Assembly (NCBI GenBank): GCA_034638255.1
Contig: JAWPGT010000005.1
Location: 1,054,001-1,118,000 of the forward strand
DNA: 64,000 nucleotides
Source: Coprinus comatus
Taxonomy: Eukaryota > Basidiomycota > Agaricomycetes > Agaricales > Agaricaceae
Reading direction: 5' to 3'
Position 1 is the stretch's first letter. The number at the start of each line of letters is the position of its first letter. Under the pieces are notes generated by a model. It had not been told where the DNA came from. It was given only the letters and a program-made list of their open reading frames with translations, and ran no database searches. This document shows, piece by piece, positions 63,572-64,000 of the stretch. The translations under genes were made by a program, and so were the position numbers.

Positions 63572-64000
63572 TTAATCCTCTTCGTCTGAAAGGGCTTGTT
63601 GTTGTTGTTTCTCCTGGGCCTTCATGGCACCAAGAATGTCATCAGACTCGCCTTTCTGGGCAGCTAATCTTTGACCTATGAACATGTTAACAAGTGTTTG
63701 ACGTCTCAACGTGAGAAATTAGTATCTTACGGATAAGGGTATGAATTGCCTCCTGTGTCCGTCGGTCAAGTTTTGCCAATTTTTTTTCCATTTCACGCTT
63801 GAGATCCCAATTGGCCCGTTTAGGAGCAATATTAAAAACATCCTGAAGACCAGGGAAATGATATAATTTAGTACAAGTAGTGAAAGTGAAACAAGATATA
63901 CATATACATACCAATTCTTGTGCCTGTCGCGCTTTATCTTCCTCCAAGATCTGTTCTGCCAATCCAGCTACATTCTTCTCTACTGTATCTTCCATTTCGA
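63572..64000 (-). CDS. Cwf18/CCDC12-like spliceosome protein (partial)
   Basis: C-terminal part of a small spliceosome-associated protein. Reading from the window edge: VEKNVAGLAEQILEEDKARQ, then QELDVFNIAPKRANWDLKREM, EKKLAKLDRRTQEAIHTLIR, QRLAAQKGESDDILGAM and a QQQQ/DEED end with the stop at 63572. The signature N(I/L)APK..NWDLKR is the core of the family. Two introns (about 63,677-63,730 and 63,842-63,911) splice in phase. The ATG at 63995-63997 is probably an internal Met, because family members have another 60-70 residues upstream, outside this window. Confidence 0.82.

Overview
This window is nuclear DNA of a basidiomycete fungus, most likely Agaricomycotina (inference). The genes are packed on both strands and cut by many short GT-AG introns of about 45-60 nt. 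The families are fungal housekeeping ones: Stt4, Gtr1, Rib4, Hop1, a BRCT-Myb Rap1, Ecl1, Gid7, Trs23, Vps54 and Elongin A. I see no bacterial, viral or CRISPR features.

Layout. 1-1799 (+) is the 3' part of a POT1-like telomere end-binding gene. 2005-3581 (-) is an F-box gene. 3622-3713 (-) is a tRNA-Ser(CGA) with a small intron. 3895-11416 (-) is the phosphatidylinositol 4-kinase STT4. 11598-12366 (+) is a small unknown gene. 12535-14001 (-) is a secretory-pathway glutaminyl cyclase, and 14103-14660 (+) is TRAPP subunit TRS23. 14880-18198 (+) is meiotic HOP1 (HORMA, PHD finger, winged-helix region). 18635-21991 (+) is DOA1/UFD3 (WD40-PFU-PUL). 22137-22873 (+) is a phosphoglycerate-mutase-like gene with two frame breaks. 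23015-25114 (+) is a vacuolar Ca2+/H+ antiporter. 25385-28850 (+) is a RAP1-like BRCT-Myb protein. 29514-30672 (-) is Rag GTPase GTR1, and 30713-31404 (-) is RIB4. 31491-33506 (+) is a Nopp140/SRP40 gene. 33940-37563 (+) holds two tandem alpha/beta hydrolases. 37672-39754 (-) is a TilS-like PP-loop ATPase, head to head with a TLC-domain membrane protein (39801-40862, +). 41007-42020 (-) is a metaxin/SAM37-like gene and 42158-47255 (+) is VPS54. About 6.4 kb is then gene-poor and contains a 610-bp MITE-like element (51151-51760). 53717-55091 (+) is an Ecl1-like gene, 55454-58326 (+) is GID7, 60962-62224 (-) is Elongin A, and 63572 to beyond the window end (-) is a Cwf18/CCDC12-like splicing factor.

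Themes. Two telomere genes (POT1, RAP1) lie about 24 kb apart with the meiotic axis gene HOP1 between them. Four genes serve vacuole, TOR and membrane-traffic functions (STT4, GTR1, antiporter, VPS54) and three serve ubiquitin pathways (DOA1, GID7, Elongin A). Many neighbours are divergent with 46-181 bp between start codons. The most unusual structural findings are an AT-AC intron beside an 8-nt micro-exon exactly at the STT4 kinase DFG loop, further 8-11 nt exons in STT4, HOP1 and the unknown gene, tandem exon-plus-intron units in the Nopp140 gene, and the MITE with 36-bp inverted ends and a TA duplication.

All models come from reading splice sites, frame and remembered family motifs by eye. 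No alignment or search was run.
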